Assembly (NCBI RefSeq): GCF_002198665.1
Contig: NZ_MWLM01000026.1
Location: 1-59,940 of the forward strand
Reading direction: 5' to 3'
Length of the DNA stretch: 59,940 nucleotides
DNA from: Novosphingobium sp. B 225
Lineage (GTDB): Bacteria > Pseudomonadota > Alphaproteobacteria > Sphingomonadales > Sphingomonadaceae
Below the pieces are notes generated by a model that did not search any database, was not told where the DNA came from, and worked only from the letters and a program-made list of their open reading frames with translations. The position numbers were made by a program, and so were the translations under genes. Below are positions 26,803 to 35,863 of the stretch, in pieces; position 1 is the stretch's first letter, and every line of letters starts with the position of its first letter.

Positions 26803-28260
26803 TCAGCCCCCGTGGCGGCTAAGCTCGTCCCCGCTGACCGTCACCACATGCAGCAGGTTGGTTGAACCCGGCGTGCCGAACGGCACCCCGGCCAGCGCGA
26901 TCAGTTTTGATCCAGCCGTGGCGAACCCGTGGCGCAGCGCCATGCGTTTGCCCTTGGCGATCATTTCTTCAAAGCTGCCGATGTCCTTGGTGTGGACCGC
27001 GTGGGTGCCCCACAGCAGGGCCAGGCGGCGGGCGATTCTGGGGCTTGGGGTCAGCACCAGCATCGGTACCCCGGGCCGTTCACGCGCGACGCGCCGCGCG
27101 GTGCTGCCCGATCCGGTGAACACCGCGATGGCCGAAACGCTGACGGTTTCGGCGATCGAGGCCGAAGCCTGGGCGAGCGCATCGGCGGTGGTGGCATCGG
27201 GGCGGACCTGGGTGAAATGGATCCGCTCGGCATAGCCGGGATCGTTTTCGACCTGCGCGGCGATACGGTGCATGATCGTCACCGCCTCCACCGGCCAGGC
27301 CCCGCTGGCGGTTTCGGCGGACAGCATCACTGCGTCGGCCCCGTCATAGACCGCATTGGCCACGTCTGACACTTCGGCGCGGGTCGGGGCCGGGCTCTCG
27401 ATCATCGATTCCAGCATCTGCGTGGCGACCACCACCGGCTTGCCGCTGCGACGGGTGACCTCGACGATCCGCTTTTGCAGCGGGGGCACTTCCTCGGGGT
27501 TGAGCTCAACCCCCAGATCGCCGCGCGCGACCATGATCCCGTCGGCCAGTTCGATGATTTCTTCCAATCGGCCAATCGCGGCGGGCTTTTCGATCTTGGC
27601 CATCAGCGCGGTGCCGCTCGATCCCATCAGCTTGCGCGCTTCGGCCACGTCCTCGGGCCGCTGGACGAAGCTCAGCGCGATCCAGTCTGCGCCCTGTTCC
27701 AGTGCGAAAGTCAGGTCGCGGCGGTCCTTCTCGGTCAGCGCGGGCACCGGCACTACGGCATCGGGCACGTTCACGCCCTTGCGGTCGGAAATCACCCCGC
27801 CCACTTCGGCGCTGCACAGGATTTCATTGTCATCGGCGCGGATCACGCGCAGGCGCAGCTTGCCATCGTCGATCAGCAGCCGCTGGCCCTTTTGCAGCAC
27901 GCCGAACAGTTCGGGATGCGGCAGGCAGACGCGGTTTTCGTCGCCCGGTTCGGGATTGCGGTCGAGCGTGAAGTGCCCGCCGTGGCGGATCACGGCCTTG
28001 CCGCCGGCAAATTGCCCGACGCGCAGTTTGGGCCCCTGCAAGTCGCACAGCACCGCCACCGGACGGCCCACGTCCTTTTCAACCGCGCGAATTGCGGCGA
28101 TCGTCTGGGCGTGGGTTTCGTGATCGCCATGGCTCATGTTGACGCGGAATGCATCGGCCCCGGCGCGCAGCAGCTTTTCGATCATTTCCGGGCTGCGGCT
28201 GGCGGGGCCCAGCGTTGCCAGAATCTTGACCTTGCGGCCGCGCGGATCGAACTTTGCCAC
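26803..28260 (-). CDS. pyk: Pyruvate kinase
   Basis: A 485-residue glycolytic enzyme making pyruvate and ATP from phosphoenolpyruvate and ADP. Motifs: KILATLGPASRSPEMIEKLLRAGADAFRVNMSHG, DLQGPKLRVG, IMAKIEKPAAIGRLEEIIELADGIMVARGDLGVEL (active-site lysine and metal ligands) and ATQMLESMIESPAPTRAEVSDVANAVYDGADAVMLSAETA. The C-terminal domain is complete. I choose the GTG at 28260, which has AAAGGG just upstream; another GTG at 28275 is possible. It is divergent from the DUF1244 gene. Confidence 0.95.
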   Translation of the reverse strand: MAKFDPRGRKVKILATLGPASRSPEMIEKLLRAGADAFRVNMSHGDHETHAQTIAAIRAVEKDVGRPVAVLCDLQGPKLRVGQFAGGKAVIRHGGHFTLDRNPEPGDENRVCLPHPELFGVLQKGQRLLIDDGKLRLRVIRADDNEILCSAEVGGVISDRKGVNVPDAVVPVPALTEKDRRDLTFALEQGADWIALSFVQRPEDVAEARKLMGSSGTALMAKIEKPAAIGRLEEIIELADGIMVARGDLGVELNPEEVPPLQKRIVEVTRRSGKPVVVATQMLESMIESPAPTRAEVSDVANAVYDGADAVMLSAETASGAWPVEAVTIMHRIAAQVENDPGYAERIHFTQVRPDATTADALAQASASIAETVSVSAIAVFTGSGSTARRVARERPGVPMLVLTPSPRIARRLALLWGTHAVHTKDIGSFEEMIAKGKRMALRHGFATAGSKLIALAGVPFGTPGSTNLLHVVTVSGDELSRHGG

Positions 28261-28325
28261 TTTGCACCCTTTCACTTCTGACCCGCGCTATGGCAAAGCA
28301 GGCGGGAAAGACCAAGGACTACCCC

Positions 28326-28685
28326 ATGAGCTGTTCCGAAAATACGAATGCAACCCCCGGCGATGCCCTTGAGGCATTGGACGATGCGGTTGCCGCCGCT
28401 GCGTTCCGCCGGCTTGTCCGCCATTTGCGGCACCGCCATGATGCGCAGAACATCGATCTGATGGGCCTGTCCGGCTTTTGCCGCAATTGCCTGGCCGACT
28501 GGATCCGCGATGCCGGAGCCCCCTATGACAAGGACGGCGCGCGCGAGGTGATCCACGGCATGCCCGCCGCCGAATGGAAAGCGCGCTTCCATGTCGAGGC
28601 GACGCCAGAGCAATTGGAACGCATGGCCGCAAGCATGAAGAAGAACGCGCCGGTGGTGCTTCCACGTGAGTGGAACAGGCTCTAA
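28326..28685 (+). CDS. DUF1244 domain-containing protein
   Basis: A 119-residue protein. The conserved core AFRRLVRHLRHRHDAQNIDLMGLSGFCRNCLADW (26-59), with the FCRNC cysteine pair (52, 55), and EVIHGMPAAEWKARF define DUF1244, a small alphaproteobacterial/gammaproteobacterial family of unknown function. The ATG at 28326 has AAGGA seven bases upstream, so it is preferred over one at 28290. The last few codons lie in a hairpin repeat (TTCCAC-GTGA-GTGGAA) shared with the end of ygfZ; residues PREWNRL may therefore be a repeat-derived tail. Confidence 0.85.
   Translation: MSCSENTNATPGDALEALDDAVAAAAFRRLVRHLRHRHDAQNIDLMGLSGFCRNCLADWIRDAGAPYDKDGAREVIHGMPAAEWKARFHVEATPEQLERMAASMKKNAPVVLPREWNRL
28660..28684. 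repeat. Short hairpin repeat at convergent gene ends
   Basis: TTCCAC-GTGA-GTGGAA followed by ACAGGCTCTA. Both convergent genes stop inside the TCTAA (TAA on plus, TAG on minus). The same ACAGGSTCTA motif ends ftsK and the DUF11 protein gene. Confidence 0.5.
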
Positions 28686-29404
28686 CCCTCAGCCAGCGCC
28701 GACCGCATCCAGGCCGGGGCCTGCTGCGGGGCGATATTCTCTACCCGCCGGTGATCTACCGCCAGGCCCAGCGCGGGATAGGCGGCGCGCTGGCGGGCCG
28801 GGTCGCTGGCGGCAAGCGGTACCACCACCAGCCGCCGGTTGACCTTTTGCCGCCAGTTCATCCGCGCGGTGTTTTCCTGGCCGACATAGCAGCCCTTGGT
28901 AAAGCTGACCCCGTTCAGTTCGGCGGCATTGCATTCCAGCCAGAGCAAGTCGGCAAGCTCGTCCGGCCCTTCGCAGACCCCTTGCTCCAGACGGTGGGCG
29001 AGCCATGCGGCGTCGGCACTATCGCCGCTGGCCGCGCCCAGCCAGCGCTGGCCCAACTCGGGCAGGCGCGGATCGGGGGCAGGGCCTGCGCCCGGCTGCC
29101 AATGCACCCCCAACGCCGGATCGATGGCGATCCCCAGCTTGCGGCGCAGGCGGTACAGCCCAAGTCGTTTGGCCAGAGCCTCGGCCTGATCGGCCGCGCA
29201 ATCGACCAGCAGGTCCGCACCGTCTGCCCAGACCAGAAAATCGAACAGCACTTTGCCTTGCGGGCTGAGCAGCGCGGCCCAGACCGGCAAGGCGCCGGTC
29301 ACGTCATGGGTTACCAGCCCTTGCAGAAAGCTGCGGACATCCTCGCCCGGTTCCAGCGGGGTCAGGCGCAGCACGGCGCGGCGGGTCAGCAGGGTGGCAG
29401 TCAT
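28682..29404 (-). CDS. ygfZ: YgfZ/GcvT-like folate-binding protein
   Basis: A 240-residue tetrahydrofolate-binding protein that in other bacteria supports Fe-S-dependent tRNA modification (MiaB) and Fe-S enzyme maintenance. The YgfZ signature KGCYVGQE is at 170-177, preceded by ELNGVSFT; VRSFLQGLVTHDV near the N-terminus and LSPQGKVLFDFLVW are also typical. It ends within the repeat shared with DUF1244, overlapping that gene's last four bases on the other strand. Confidence 0.92.
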   Translation of the reverse strand: MTATLLTRRAVLRLTPLEPGEDVRSFLQGLVTHDVTGALPVWAALLSPQGKVLFDFLVWADGADLLVDCAADQAEALAKRLGLYRLRRKLGIAIDPALGVHWQPGAGPAPDPRLPELGQRWLGAASGDSADAAWLAHRLEQGVCEGPDELADLLWLECNAAELNGVSFTKGCYVGQENTARMNWRQKVNRRLVVVPLAASDPARQRAAYPALGLAVDHRRVENIAPQQAPAWMRSALAEG

Positions 29405-29448
29405 CGCCGCACAAGGTGGTGCCTGCCGTCCCCGCGCGCAATGGCTGA

Positions 29449-31374
29449 TTACAGGTCCATCGCCAGCCAGGCCTGAACGTTGCGCTTGGTGTTATAGACA
29501 TAGACCCCGCTGGAAATCGGGATCACTTCATAGGCGCTGAAAATGTTGAACAGGGTGACCCGTGCGGTCACCGCCTTGCCGCCCAGCTTGAATTTGTAAC
29601 GCGCGCCCATGCCGATCCGGGTCGAACCCGGCGCGAACAGGCTGTTGTCGACATTGGCAAAGACCCCGTCGTCATGGTTGACATAGGCGTCCAGCGTCAC
29701 CGCTTTGGCAAACGGCAGGGTCCAGTTGACGTTGAAGCGCGAACGGAACTTCATCTGGTTGACCGGGCGCTTGCCGATCGGCTGGGCGATGCTGGGCGAT
29801 GCCTTGACTGTCGGGTCCAGATAGACCCCGCCGGTGACCACGCGCAGGCCCTTGGTAATGTCGCTGGTGATCGAAAATTCCACCCCCTGATGGGTTTCAT
29901 CCCCCAGCAGGCCGAACCGGTTGCCCACGTCCAGATCGATGAACGGCTTCTGGATCCAGAAATAGCCCGCGATCAGGGTGGTGCCCTTGACCGGGGTCCA
30001 GCGCAGCCCGGCGTCATACTGTTTGGTGCGGATCGCGGGCAGCACCTGATAGGCATTGGCGGCATAACTGGGCGCGCTGCCCGCATCTTCCAGCCCGCGC
30101 ACGAAGCTGCCGTACAGGGTCAGCCCTTTGGCCAGGTTCAGCGCTGCGCTGGCACTGGGCAGGGTGATATTGGTGCTGCCGCTGGTCTGCGGCACGCCGG
30201 GGTTCGCCACGCGCTTGACGTAATGGGTGCGCTGCAGCCCCAGAGTCAGTTCGCCCAGCCCCTTCCAGGCCAGCGAATAACCGATCCCGCCGCTCAGCTG
30301 GCGGGTCTCGTCGCCGGTCTGCGGGCCAAAGTTGAACTGCGGCCGGGGCGGTTGCAGCACCGCGTCCAGCGGCCCGCTGGCAACGGTCTTCGCATCGCCC
30401 CCGCCATAGGTTGCATCGATCGAGCGGCCCCGGATCGCGGCGGTGATCAGGTGCTGGCGCGGTCCGTCAACGAAGCGGCGCGACAGCCGAAACTCCCCGC
30501 TCCACGAAGCCGCCTTGTTGCCGGGGTTGGCAAAGACCACCCGGTCGGTACTGGTATCGGGCTTGATCAGCACAATGTTGGTATGGCCCGGATCGCCGTT
30601 GTAGGCCGAATGGAACAGCCCGCCGCGCAGCGTCCAGTCGCCCAGATTGGCGTGGCCTACGGTGCCGAAGCTGTCGCTGCGGCTGTCATTGGTGGCCCAG
30701 TCCGGCCCCAGATACTTGCCCCACGGCAGACGCGGGGGCAGGGCATTGCTGGTCGGGATGAACAGCGACTGGGCGGTTTCATCGTTGAACTGCTGGTGGT
30801 TGTAGAACGCCAGCACCTCGACCCCCTTGGACGGGCGCCAGCGCGGGACGATCCCCACGTTATAGCCCTTGGAACCGGCGCCATTGGCATATTGGTTGTT
30901 ATAGATCCCGAATCCGGCGGACAGCGCCAGCTCTTTGCCCGCAATCGGGATCTGCGCGTCCATTTCCAGCCCGACCGAGCCAAAGCTGTCCATCGATACG
31001 AACGGACTGACCGCGAACTTGTCGCCCGCCTTCTTCATCTGCAGGTCGACGATCCCGGTGGGGGCGGGAAAGGCATAGCCCTGTGCGGCGGGGCCAACGC
31101 GGATGGTCGATCCATCCAGCACGCGGCTGCCCATGCCGCCCTGGATGTCGAAATACATCCCTTCCAGCCGGTAATTGCCCGCGCTGCCGGGCGAGAAGCC
31201 GCGCACATTGCCTTCGTCATAGACCCCGATATTCTCGTGACTGGTCGATGTGCCAAAGGCGTCCTCGGCACTGGCGACCGCGTTGTCATCGGTGTTCTGT
31301 GCCTGGGCCGCGGCCGGCAGCAGCGCTGCACCGGCAAGGAGACTGGCCAACAGGGCGCGGGTCTGGGTCGGCAT
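29449..31374 (-). CDS. TonB-dependent receptor, atypical plug
   Basis: A 641-residue outer-membrane receptor. The signal peptide (LLASLLAGAALLPAAAQAQ) is followed by a short, unusual N-terminus (NTDDNAVASAEDAFGTSTSHENIG) with no IVVTA-type TonB box. A plug-like region follows (VRGFSPGSAGNYRLEGMYFDIQG), then alternating strands of a barrel ending in a C-terminal aromatic/hydrophobic strand (NVQAWLAMDL, no terminal F). Substrate unknown; FpvA/ferric-siderophore-like appearance is only an impression. It is divergent from pyrC, and the 217-bp spacer carries a perfect 14-bp palindrome. Confidence 0.82.
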   Translation of the reverse strand: MPTQTRALLASLLAGAALLPAAAQAQNTDDNAVASAEDAFGTSTSHENIGVYDEGNVRGFSPGSAGNYRLEGMYFDIQGGMGSRVLDGSTIRVGPAAQGYAFPAPTGIVDLQMKKAGDKFAVSPFVSMDSFGSVGLEMDAQIPIAGKELALSAGFGIYNNQYANGAGSKGYNVGIVPRWRPSKGVEVLAFYNHQQFNDETAQSLFIPTSNALPPRLPWGKYLGPDWATNDSRSDSFGTVGHANLGDWTLRGGLFHSAYNGDPGHTNIVLIKPDTSTDRVVFANPGNKAASWSGEFRLSRRFVDGPRQHLITAAIRGRSIDATYGGGDAKTVASGPLDAVLQPPRPQFNFGPQTGDETRQLSGGIGYSLAWKGLGELTLGLQRTHYVKRVANPGVPQTSGSTNITLPSASAALNLAKGLTLYGSFVRGLEDAGSAPSYAANAYQVLPAIRTKQYDAGLRWTPVKGTTLIAGYFWIQKPFIDLDVGNRFGLLGDETHQGVEFSITSDITKGLRVVTGGVYLDPTVKASPSIAQPIGKRPVNQMKFRSRFNVNWTLPFAKAVTLDAYVNHDDGVFANVDNSLFAPGSTRIGMGARYKFKLGGKAVTARVTLFNIFSAYEVIPISSGVYVYNTKRNVQAWLAMDL

Positions 31375-31498
31375 TCGGGTTCTCCCTCAACTACTTGTAT
31401 GCGACCCGACCGGCGAGTGCTTTGGTGTATTGCGGGGGTAATACATCGCGTGAAGTGAGGCACGGCCCTATCGACGAACGGGCATGCTGGTCCGATCA

Positions 31499-31512
31499 AC
31501 TACACGTGTAGT
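31499..31512. promoter_or_regulatory. Perfect palindrome ACTACACGTGTAGT
   Basis: A 14-bp exact palindrome lies in the spacer between the divergent TonB receptor gene (start 31374) and pyrC (start 31592). A partial match, ACTACTTGTATG, lies close to the receptor start (about 31391-31402), and GTATTGCGGGGGTAATAC (31427-31444) is another inverted repeat there. Together these look like binding sites for a dimeric repressor. The regulator is not identifiable. Confidence 0.4.
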
Positions 31513-31591
31513 CGGTTTATGGCGATGCGCGGGCTGGGCAGCGCGGCGTGGCTGTGGCAAATGCGCGGCGCAGCTTAGCACAGAGGCTTTC

Positions 31592-32629
31592 GTGACCCAG
31601 ACCCTGACCATCCGCCGCCCCGATGACTGGCACGTCCACTTGCGCGACGGGGATCTGCTGACGGGCGTGGCGCCCTATACCGCGCGCCAGTTCGCGCGGG
31701 CGATCGTCATGCCCAACCTGGCCCCGCCAATGACCGACGTTGCCGGGGTGGCGGCCTATCGCGACCGGATCCTGGCGGCGTTGGGGCCGGACAGTACTTT
31801 CACCCCCTTGATGACCCTGTACCTGACCGACGCCACCGACCCGGACGAGGTCGCGCGCGGCTTTGCCGAACAGGTGTTCGTTGCCGCCAAGCTTTACCCC
31901 GCCCACGCCACCACCGGATCGGCCCACGGCGTAACCGACGTGGCCAATATCCGCGGCGTGCTGGAACGCATGGCGCAGATTGGCATGCCGCTGCTGGTCC
32001 ACGGCGAAGTGACCCATGCCGAGGTCGACATCTTTGACCGCGAGGCGGTGTTTATCGATGCCGTGCTGGCCCCGCTGCTGCGCGATCTGCCCGAACTGAA
32101 AGTGGTGTTCGAACATGTCACCACGCGCGAAGCGGTCGATTTCGTGCTGGCCAGCAGTGCCAATGTCGCGGCCACGATCACCCCGCAGCACCTCCACATC
32201 AACCGCAACGCCATGCTGGTGGGCGGGATGCGCCCCCACGCCTATTGCCTGCCGGTGGCCAAGCGTGAACATCACCGCCTGGCACTGCGCAGCGCCGCAA
32301 CCGGGGGCAGCACCAAGTTCTTTCTGGGCACCGATACTGCGCCGCACGCCAGGCACCTGAAGGAAGCCGCCTGCGGCTGCGCGGGGCTGTTCAATGCCCC
32401 CTTTGCGCTGGAAAGCTATCTGGCGGTGTTCGAGGAAGAAGGCGCGCTGGACCGGTTCGAGGGCTTTGCCAGCGTCAACGGCCCGCGCTTTTACGGCCTG
32501 CCGCTGAACGAGGAAACCGTCACACTGGAACGCAGCGGGGTGCAGGTGCCGGAACTGATCGATGCGAACGGCACGGGAATCGTGCCGTTCCACGCTGGCG
32601 AACGGCTCAACTGGCGCTACCTCGGTTGA
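31592..32629 (+). CDS. pyrC: Dihydroorotase PyrC
   Basis: A 345-residue class II (E. coli PyrC-type) dihydroorotase, which closes carbamoyl-aspartate to dihydroorotate in pyrimidine synthesis. H14 and H16 ([10 protein letters not shown]), the carboxylated lysine K100 ([13 protein letters not shown]), [21 protein letters not shown] and [16 protein letters not shown] are the expected metal and substrate residues. I take the GTG start at 31592 with AGAGG upstream; the open frame before it has no family counterpart. The end overlaps rarD by 23 bp on the other strand. Confidence 0.94.
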   Translation: MTQTLTIRRPDDWHVHLRDGDLLTGVAPYTARQFARAIVMPNLAPPMTDVAGVAAYRDRILAALGPDSTFTPLMTLYLTDATDPDEVARGFAEQVFVAAKLYPAHATTGSAHGVTDVANIRGVLERMAQIGMPLLVHGEVTHAEVDIFDREAVFIDAVLAPLLRDLPELKVVFEHVTTREAVDFVLASSANVAATITPQHLHINRNAMLVGGMRPHAYCLPVAKREHHRLALRSAATGGSTKFFLGTDTAPHARHLKEAACGCAGLFNAPFALESYLAVFEEEGALDRFEGFASVNGPRFYGLPLNEETVTLERSGVQVPELIDANGTGIVPFHAGERLNWRYLG

Positions 32630-33515
32630 CCGCGCGCCGCAGCGCCAGCAAGTCCCACACGAACAGCGCGATCGCCGCCCAGATCAGCACGAAGCAGGCG
32701 AGCTGCACCGGCTTCAGCGGCTCGCCAAACACGAACAGCCCCAGCATGAAACCGATGGTGGGGGACAGGAACTGGACCATCCCCAGCACTGAAAAGTCCA
32801 TCCGCCGCGCCGCCACGGCAAACATCAGCAGCGGCACCGCGGTCAGCGCTCCGGCGCTGGCGACCAGCAGGCTCTGGCTCAGGTCATGCGCCAGGGCCGA
32901 ACCCAGCGGTTGCTGGCCATACCACCATGCGGCTCCGGCGGCAGGCAGCAGCAGTAGCGCCGCTTCCACCGTCAGGCCCGGCAGCGGGCCAACCGGGGTA
33001 ACCTTGCGAACCAGACCATAGAGCGAGAAACTGACCGCGAGCGACAGGCTGATCCACAGGGTATCGCGCGCGCCCCAGGCCAGCAGTGAAACGCCCAGCG
33101 CGGCCAGCGCCACGGCGGCCCATTGCCGCCGGCTGAGCCGCTCATTCAGGAACAGGGTCCCGATCAGCACATTGACCAGCGGGTTGATATAGTACCCCAG
33201 GCTGGTCGCCAGCACATGCCCATCCTGTACGGCGGCGATATAGATCAGCCAGTTGATGCCGATCAGCACGGCGGTGGCGAACAGGCGCAGCATCAGGTTC
33301 CGGTCCGTCAGTACCCGGCGCAGCTCGGCCCCTTGCCGCAGCACGGCGATGAACAGCAGGCACAGCGGGACTGTGAAAATGATCCGCCAGGCCACGAATT
33401 CGAACGGCGGCACAGCATGGAGCAGCCGCAGGTACAGCGGCAGCAGCCCCCAGATGATATAGGCGCCCAGGGCAAAAGGCAGTCCGCCGGGGCGATCACT
33501 GGTGGGTCCGCGCAT
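32607..33515 (-). CDS. rarD: EamA family transporter RarD
   Basis: A 302-residue, ten-helix inner-membrane permease of the RarD branch of the DMT superfamily. GALGAY-like [86 protein letters not shown] and [21 protein letters not shown] are highly characteristic. Transport substrate is not established for the family. It converges with pyrC and the two 3-prime ends overlap. Confidence 0.92.
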   Translation of the reverse strand: MRGPTSDRPGGLPFALGAYIIWGLLPLYLRLLHAVPPFEFVAWRIIFTVPLCLLFIAVLRQGAELRRVLTDRNLMLRLFATAVLIGINWLIYIAAVQDGHVLATSLGYYINPLVNVLIGTLFLNERLSRRQWAAVALAALGVSLLAWGARDTLWISLSLAVSFSLYGLVRKVTPVGPLPGLTVEAALLLLPAAGAAWWYGQQPLGSALAHDLSQSLLVASAGALTAVPLLMFAVAARRMDFSVLGMVQFLSPTIGFMLGLFVFGEPLKPVQLACFVLIWAAIALFVWDLLALRRAVNRGSAS

Positions 33516-33617
33516 CGCGCCGCGCTAGCCGCTGGTGCGCTGCGGGGCAAGCGCGCTTCCCTCGCGCGGCTGCCCTCGCTAGACAGGCATGGTCCAGCTG
33601 CCGTGGAGACCTGCCCG

Positions 33618-34331
33618 ATGCCAAGCCGCCCCCTGATCCCGATTGTGCTGCTGCTCGCGCTGGCGGCCTGCGGCAAGGGCAAGCCCGATGCGGATGCCCT
33701 GGCGGGCCGCGATCCGGCGGTGGCGGGGGCTCTGGCCGATCCGGTCATGGCCGATCCAGACCTGACTTCGCAGAACCGCGGCAATGCGGCGCTCTCGGGC
33801 GGCGGCCCGGCCAGCGGTGAAATCCCCCCGGACAAGCGCGGTCAGGAAGAGATTGACCGGGCCAAGGCCGAAGTCATCACCCTGCTGGGCCGCACGGCTC
33901 CGCCCGCGCCGATGGCCGAAGCGAGCGATGCGGTCAGTGCGGCGGTCCAGGCCCCCACTGCCGCCGCGCTAGCCCGGGCCTTGCCCTTTGCCGCGCCCTG
34001 TGCGGGCAAGCTGGCCTATTCGGCGGTCTGGGCGGCGAAGCTTCCCGCCAAGCTCCCGGTCTATCCCCGCGCCCATGTCCGCGAAGCTGCCGGGGTGGAT
34101 GACGCGGCGTGCCACTTGCGCGTGGTGCGGTTCATCACCCCGGTTGCAGTTGCCGATGTGATCGATTTCTACCACGCCTTGGCCACTGCGGCGCAATTGC
34201 CGGCCGCGCGGCGCAAGGCGGGTGATGATCAAGTGGTCGGCGGGGTAAAGGGTTCGGGCGGCTGGATGCTGTTCGCCCGCCAGCGCGCCGATGGCCTCAG
34301 CGAAGCACAGCTGGTTACCGCAGGCCTCTGA
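33618..34331 (+). CDS. Putative lipoprotein of unknown function
   Basis: A 237-residue protein with a lipoprotein signal: LLLALAAC places the lipidated cysteine at residue 18. The mature part is rich in alanine and proline. A C-terminal domain (about 130-237: APCAGKLAYSAVWAAKLPAKLPVYPRAHVREAAG, VRFITPVAVADVIDFYH, GGWMLFARQ) may be an alpha/beta fold with one disulfide (CAGK / CHLR). No family recognised. ATG at 33618 decided by the signal peptide. It ends two bases before the convergent astD stop. Confidence 0.75.
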   Translation: MPSRPLIPIVLLLALAACGKGKPDADALAGRDPAVAGALADPVMADPDLTSQNRGNAALSGGGPASGEIPPDKRGQEEIDRAKAEVITLLGRTAPPAPMAEASDAVSAAVQAPTAAALARALPFAAPCAGKLAYSAVWAAKLPAKLPVYPRAHVREAAGVDDAACHLRVVRFITPVAVADVIDFYHALATAAQLPAARRKAGDDQVVGGVKGSGGWMLFARQRADGLSEAQLVTAGL

Positions 34332-34333
34332 AC

Positions 34334-35749
34334 TTACTCTTCGCGCAGCCCCACGCCGATCATCGCGCGCGGCTGCTCCATTTCGTTGGAAGCGACCGGA
34401 TAGGCGCAATAGTCCGCCGCGTAATAGGCGCTGGGGCGGTGGTTGCCCGAAAGGCCGACTCCGCCGAACGGGGCAGAGCTGGATGCGCCATTGGTCGGCC
34501 GGTTCCAGTTGATCACCCCGGCGCGGACATTCGCCCAGAACCGGTTGTACTCCGTCGGTCCGCCGCCCACCAGCGAGGCAGACAGGCCAAACCGGGTAGA
34601 GTTCGCCTCGGCAATCGCCTCATCGAAATCGTTGACCCGGATCACCTGCAGCAAGGGGCCGAACAGTTCGACGTCGGGGCGGTCCTTGACCCCGGTCACG
34701 TCGATGATCGCGGGGGACAGGAACGGCAGGTCATCACGCGGGCGAACCAGGTGCTTGATCGCCTTGCCGCCGTGGCTCAGCAGATAGAGGAAGCTTTCGG
34801 TGAGCCCGTCAGCCGCCTGATTGTCGATCACCGGGCCCATGAAAGGGGTCGGGTCATCAAACGGTGCACCCACGATGATCCGTTCGGACAGCCGTTTCAC
34901 TTCGGCTACCAGCGCATCGTACATCGACGATTTGACGATCAGGCGCCGCGCTGCGGTGCAGCGCTGCCCGGCGGTGGTAAAGGCCGATTGCACAACCAGC
35001 GTGGCCGCGTCGGTCACTTTGGGGGTATCCCAGACGACGATCGGATTGTTGCCGCCCATTTCCAGCGCGACGATCTTGTCCGGCCGCGCGGCCAGCTTGC
35101 GGTTGATCGCGATCCCGGCGTGGGCGCTGCCGGTGAACAGCACCCCGTCGATCCCCTCATGCGCCACCAGCGCCTGGCCTTCTTCGGGTCCGCCGATCAG
35201 CAATTGCACCACTGCCGCGCTGATCCCGGCGCGGTGGAAGCAGTTGATCAGCATTTCGGCGGTGGCTGGGGTCTTTTCGCTTGGCTTGAAGACAATCGCA
35301 TTGCCCGCGATCAGCGCCGGCACGATGTGGCCGTTGGGCAGGTGCGCGGGGAAGTTATAGGGCCCCAGCACCGCCATCACCCCGTGCGGCTTGTGGCGCA
35401 CGGCAGAAGTGCCCTGCAGCGCGTTGTCCAGCTTGCGCTGCGCGGTCCGGTCAGCATAGGCGCGGATCGAAATTTCGACCTTGTTGATGACGCTTTCCAC
35501 CTCGGTCCGCGCTTCCCACAGCGGCTTGCCAGTCTCGCGCGAGATCATCGTCGCGAGCTTTTCGGTGTCCTTGCGCACTTCGTTGGCAAACCGGCGCAGC
35601 AGTTCCATCCGCGTGGCGAGCGGCTGGGCCGCCCAGGCCGGCCAGGCCCGCCGCGCGCGCGATACAACCTCGTCCACATTGCCGCGCTTGCCGCGCCACA
35701 GTTCGGCGCCGGTAGCCGGCTCCCACGAAATGATTTCAGCGGTACTCAA
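34334..35749 (-). CDS. astD: Succinylglutamate-semialdehyde dehydrogenase AstD
   Basis: A 471-residue NAD-dependent aldehyde dehydrogenase, fourth step of the arginine succinyltransferase pathway. MAVLGPYNFPAHLPNGHIVPALIAGNAIVFKPSEKTPATAEM is almost diagnostic for AstD; the glutamate base (ALEMGGNNP) and catalytic cysteine (TTAGQRCTAARRL) are present. The other ast genes are absent here. The start is TTG at 35749 (MSTAEIISWEP), which agrees with family N-termini. The 114-bp AT-rich region upstream (35750-35863), separating it from selO, probably holds its promoter. Confidence 0.92.
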   Translation of the reverse strand: MSTAEIISWEPATGAELWRGKRGNVDEVVSRARRAWPAWAAQPLATRMELLRRFANEVRKDTEKLATMISRETGKPLWEARTEVESVINKVEISIRAYADRTAQRKLDNALQGTSAVRHKPHGVMAVLGPYNFPAHLPNGHIVPALIAGNAIVFKPSEKTPATAEMLINCFHRAGISAAVVQLLIGGPEEGQALVAHEGIDGVLFTGSAHAGIAINRKLAARPDKIVALEMGGNNPIVVWDTPKVTDAATLVVQSAFTTAGQRCTAARRLIVKSSMYDALVAEVKRLSERIIVGAPFDDPTPFMGPVIDNQAADGLTESFLYLLSHGGKAIKHLVRPRDDLPFLSPAIIDVTGVKDRPDVELFGPLLQVIRVNDFDEAIAEANSTRFGLSASLVGGGPTEYNRFWANVRAGVINWNRPTNGASSSAPFGGVGLSGNHRPSAYYAADYCAYPVASNEMEQPRAMIGVGLREE

Positions 35750-35863
35750 AGCCCTGTCCCGTCCTTCCGGTAGCGACCCCGGGGTTATTACCGGCCCTTA
35801 GCTGCTGCGCGCATATAAGCAAAGCCTTGCGTTAATTGATAATCACCAAGCCAAATTTTTTTC

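Noticed and set aside
29674..31458. 594-residue plus-strand open frame
   Set aside because: Antisense to the TonB receptor with no domain and H/Q/R-rich composition.
35750..35863. Riboswitch upstream of astD
   Set aside because: AT-rich region with a T-run but no recognisable aptamer core; it is more simply a promoter/terminator spacer.
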